Positions 62,701 to 64,000 of a DNA stretch of 64,000 nucleotides are shown in pieces (position 1 is the first letter of the stretch; each line of letters begins with the position of its first letter). The notes beneath the pieces were generated by a model, which worked only from the letters and a program-made list of their open reading frames with translations, was not told the DNA's origin and did not search any database. The DNA is from Pyxicephalus adspersus (Eukaryota; Chordata; Amphibia; Anura; Pyxicephalidae), in NCBI RefSeq assembly GCF_032062135.1, contig NC_092862.1, positions 45,079,390 to 45,143,389 on the forward strand. Reading direction: 5' to 3'. Both the position numbers and the translations under genes were made by a program.

Positions 62701-63910
62701 TGACCAACCCTGACAAGAATACAAAAACGTAATATTTAAACTCTCTTTAGCTTTTTAGCGTTCAATATTTTATTGTCAAAATAGGTTTGTATTTTAATAT
62801 TTTTAGTTAGCAAATTTGCCATACCCAATGTATTTGGCACAATCAAAGAATATTTTTAACACACCTCACATCAAAATAATTTATAATAATAATAATTATA
62901 TGTAAAAATAATGCACTCAAGAAAAAAACAATTAATAAATAATACAGTATGGGAAACAAAACAATAATTGCCTCAATCATGGACTAGAAACAAGCAATCA
63001 TGAATTATTTCACAAACCTTTTTTGAAGTACAGGAAAATGCCAGACCATGCTGCACTTTCTGACCTTGTGTTCCTTAGGTCACTGGGACCTCGACTGTGG
63101 TTTTACTCTTGCTGCTGACCTCCGCCTGCCTTCTGACTGTGTCTTATCTTGCACCATGTTTCCTGCCTTCACCTTTAGTCTACTACCTTTATAATATACA
63201 AAAATACTCTCATAGTCACCAATATATATGTCCTGTTTCCATCCAAGCTACACCCCCTGCAACCAGCTGTCCTTCTTATGGTATAATAATGTGACCAGAC
63301 ACCAATGGTTCTTACAGACTACTTGCAGAATTGTTGGCAAAGGTAAGTGCAAATTATTTTTTAATTTTGTACCTAATGAATGATAAAAAAAACACACACA
63401 CAAGGAAAAAAAGCATATTGCTGGAATGGCTCAATGATGTGAACTGCACTAGAGAACGGTCATACAAAGAGTGCTGTTTATGACTACTGCATCCTACTAA
63501 TTGTTTGCTGACCCAAGGTCTTCAGTGAGAAATAGGGGCATAAAGTTAGGTCAAGGGCAATTACCATCATTAAAAGGAACTGCAAAGAAAGAGCTCAATA
63601 TAATCTGAAAATACAAAGGATTTCCGTTGTTGCCATGTTACCTATTTAACTCTAAAGATCCCACTGTGGAAAGACTGCATTTTTTTGTCCACTTTACTGC
63701 TGTGCAGGGTCACAGTTTTATCTGTTCACTCTTATAAATCGTTCACTCGTGGAGCCTTATATTTGGAACAAAGCATTTCCTCTCAGTGTTTCACATCACA
63801 ATGCTTAGTATTTATAGGCAACGTTGCTTTGCTTAAAAACGTTTGGAAGGTAAAAAACATAGATGCTTCCCAAGGTCACACTAAGCTAACTCAGATTCAG
63901 ACAAACACCT
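59751..63910. other. Upstream intron, nothing recognised
   Basis: AT-rich unique-looking sequence. The 97-codon plus-strand frame at about 60992-61285 has no recognisable domain or splice context. Confidence 0.4.
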
Positions 63911-64000
63911 ATTATTATTATTATTATTATTATTAATAAACAGGATTTATATAGCGCCAACATATTACGCAGCGCTGTACAATAAATAGGGATTGCAAAT
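63911..64000 (-). repeat. Frog short interspersed repeat, cut by window edge
   Basis: (ATT)n, AAACAGGATTTATATAGCGC, AACATATTACGCAGCGCTGT. It continues past 64000. Confidence 0.82.

Noticed and set aside
1..64000. CRISPR arrays, operons, tRNA or rRNA genes
   Set aside because: The repeats are dispersed transposons without regular spacers. No cloverleaf or rRNA core was recognised.

Overview
The window is vertebrate nuclear DNA, most likely from a frog (Anura, probably a ranoid). It is AT-rich and intron-dominated. It carries about ten copies of a short interspersed repeat with the core 'ATATAGCGCCAACATATTAC', which I associate with frog genomes. It also holds many CpG-bearing miniature transposons whose ends read GTACACACGTGCAAT. 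No bacterial, viral or organelle gene organisation is visible. The species assignment is inference.

The one host gene I can support is GREB1L (GREB1-like), on the minus strand. Twenty-one coding exons were assembled by hand from splice signals, reading frame and remembered similarity to vertebrate GREB1L. The start codon is at 23036-23038. The last exon in view is 754-1311. Together the exons give 4066 coding bases (1355 codons plus one base), roughly 70% of the ~1900-residue protein. The C-terminal part, including the predicted glycosyltransferase-like region, lies beyond the left edge. Coding exons 2 to 14 are all multiples of three and all phase 1-1.

Layout: 1-753 is an intron with a hAT miniature element. 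754-23041 holds the 21 exons, with introns carrying PIF/Harbinger-like miniature elements, a fold-back element, short interspersed repeats and a Tc1 relic. 23042-64000 contains no further coding exon and is read as the long 5' noncoding part of GREB1L. It has one good candidate 5'UTR exon (30813-30888) and two GC-richer blocks (about 26840-27130 and 54920-55430) that could be alternative first exons, promoters or unrecognised repeats. The rest is intronic sequence with transposon relics: Tc1 at about 38.85-39.6 kb, a 254-bp hAT element at 47.5 kb, a full-length but dead mariner at 55718-56962, and an L1/Tx1-type LINE fragment at about 57.3-59.75 kb. There are also several (AT)n tracts.

Nothing here looks like a new molecular system. 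The most useful leads are the weak splice donor after the Walker-A-like exon, the run of symmetric exons, the possible 5'UTR exon with a small upstream ORF, and the family of terminal-repeat-sharing miniature elements with intact TTA/TAA target duplications.
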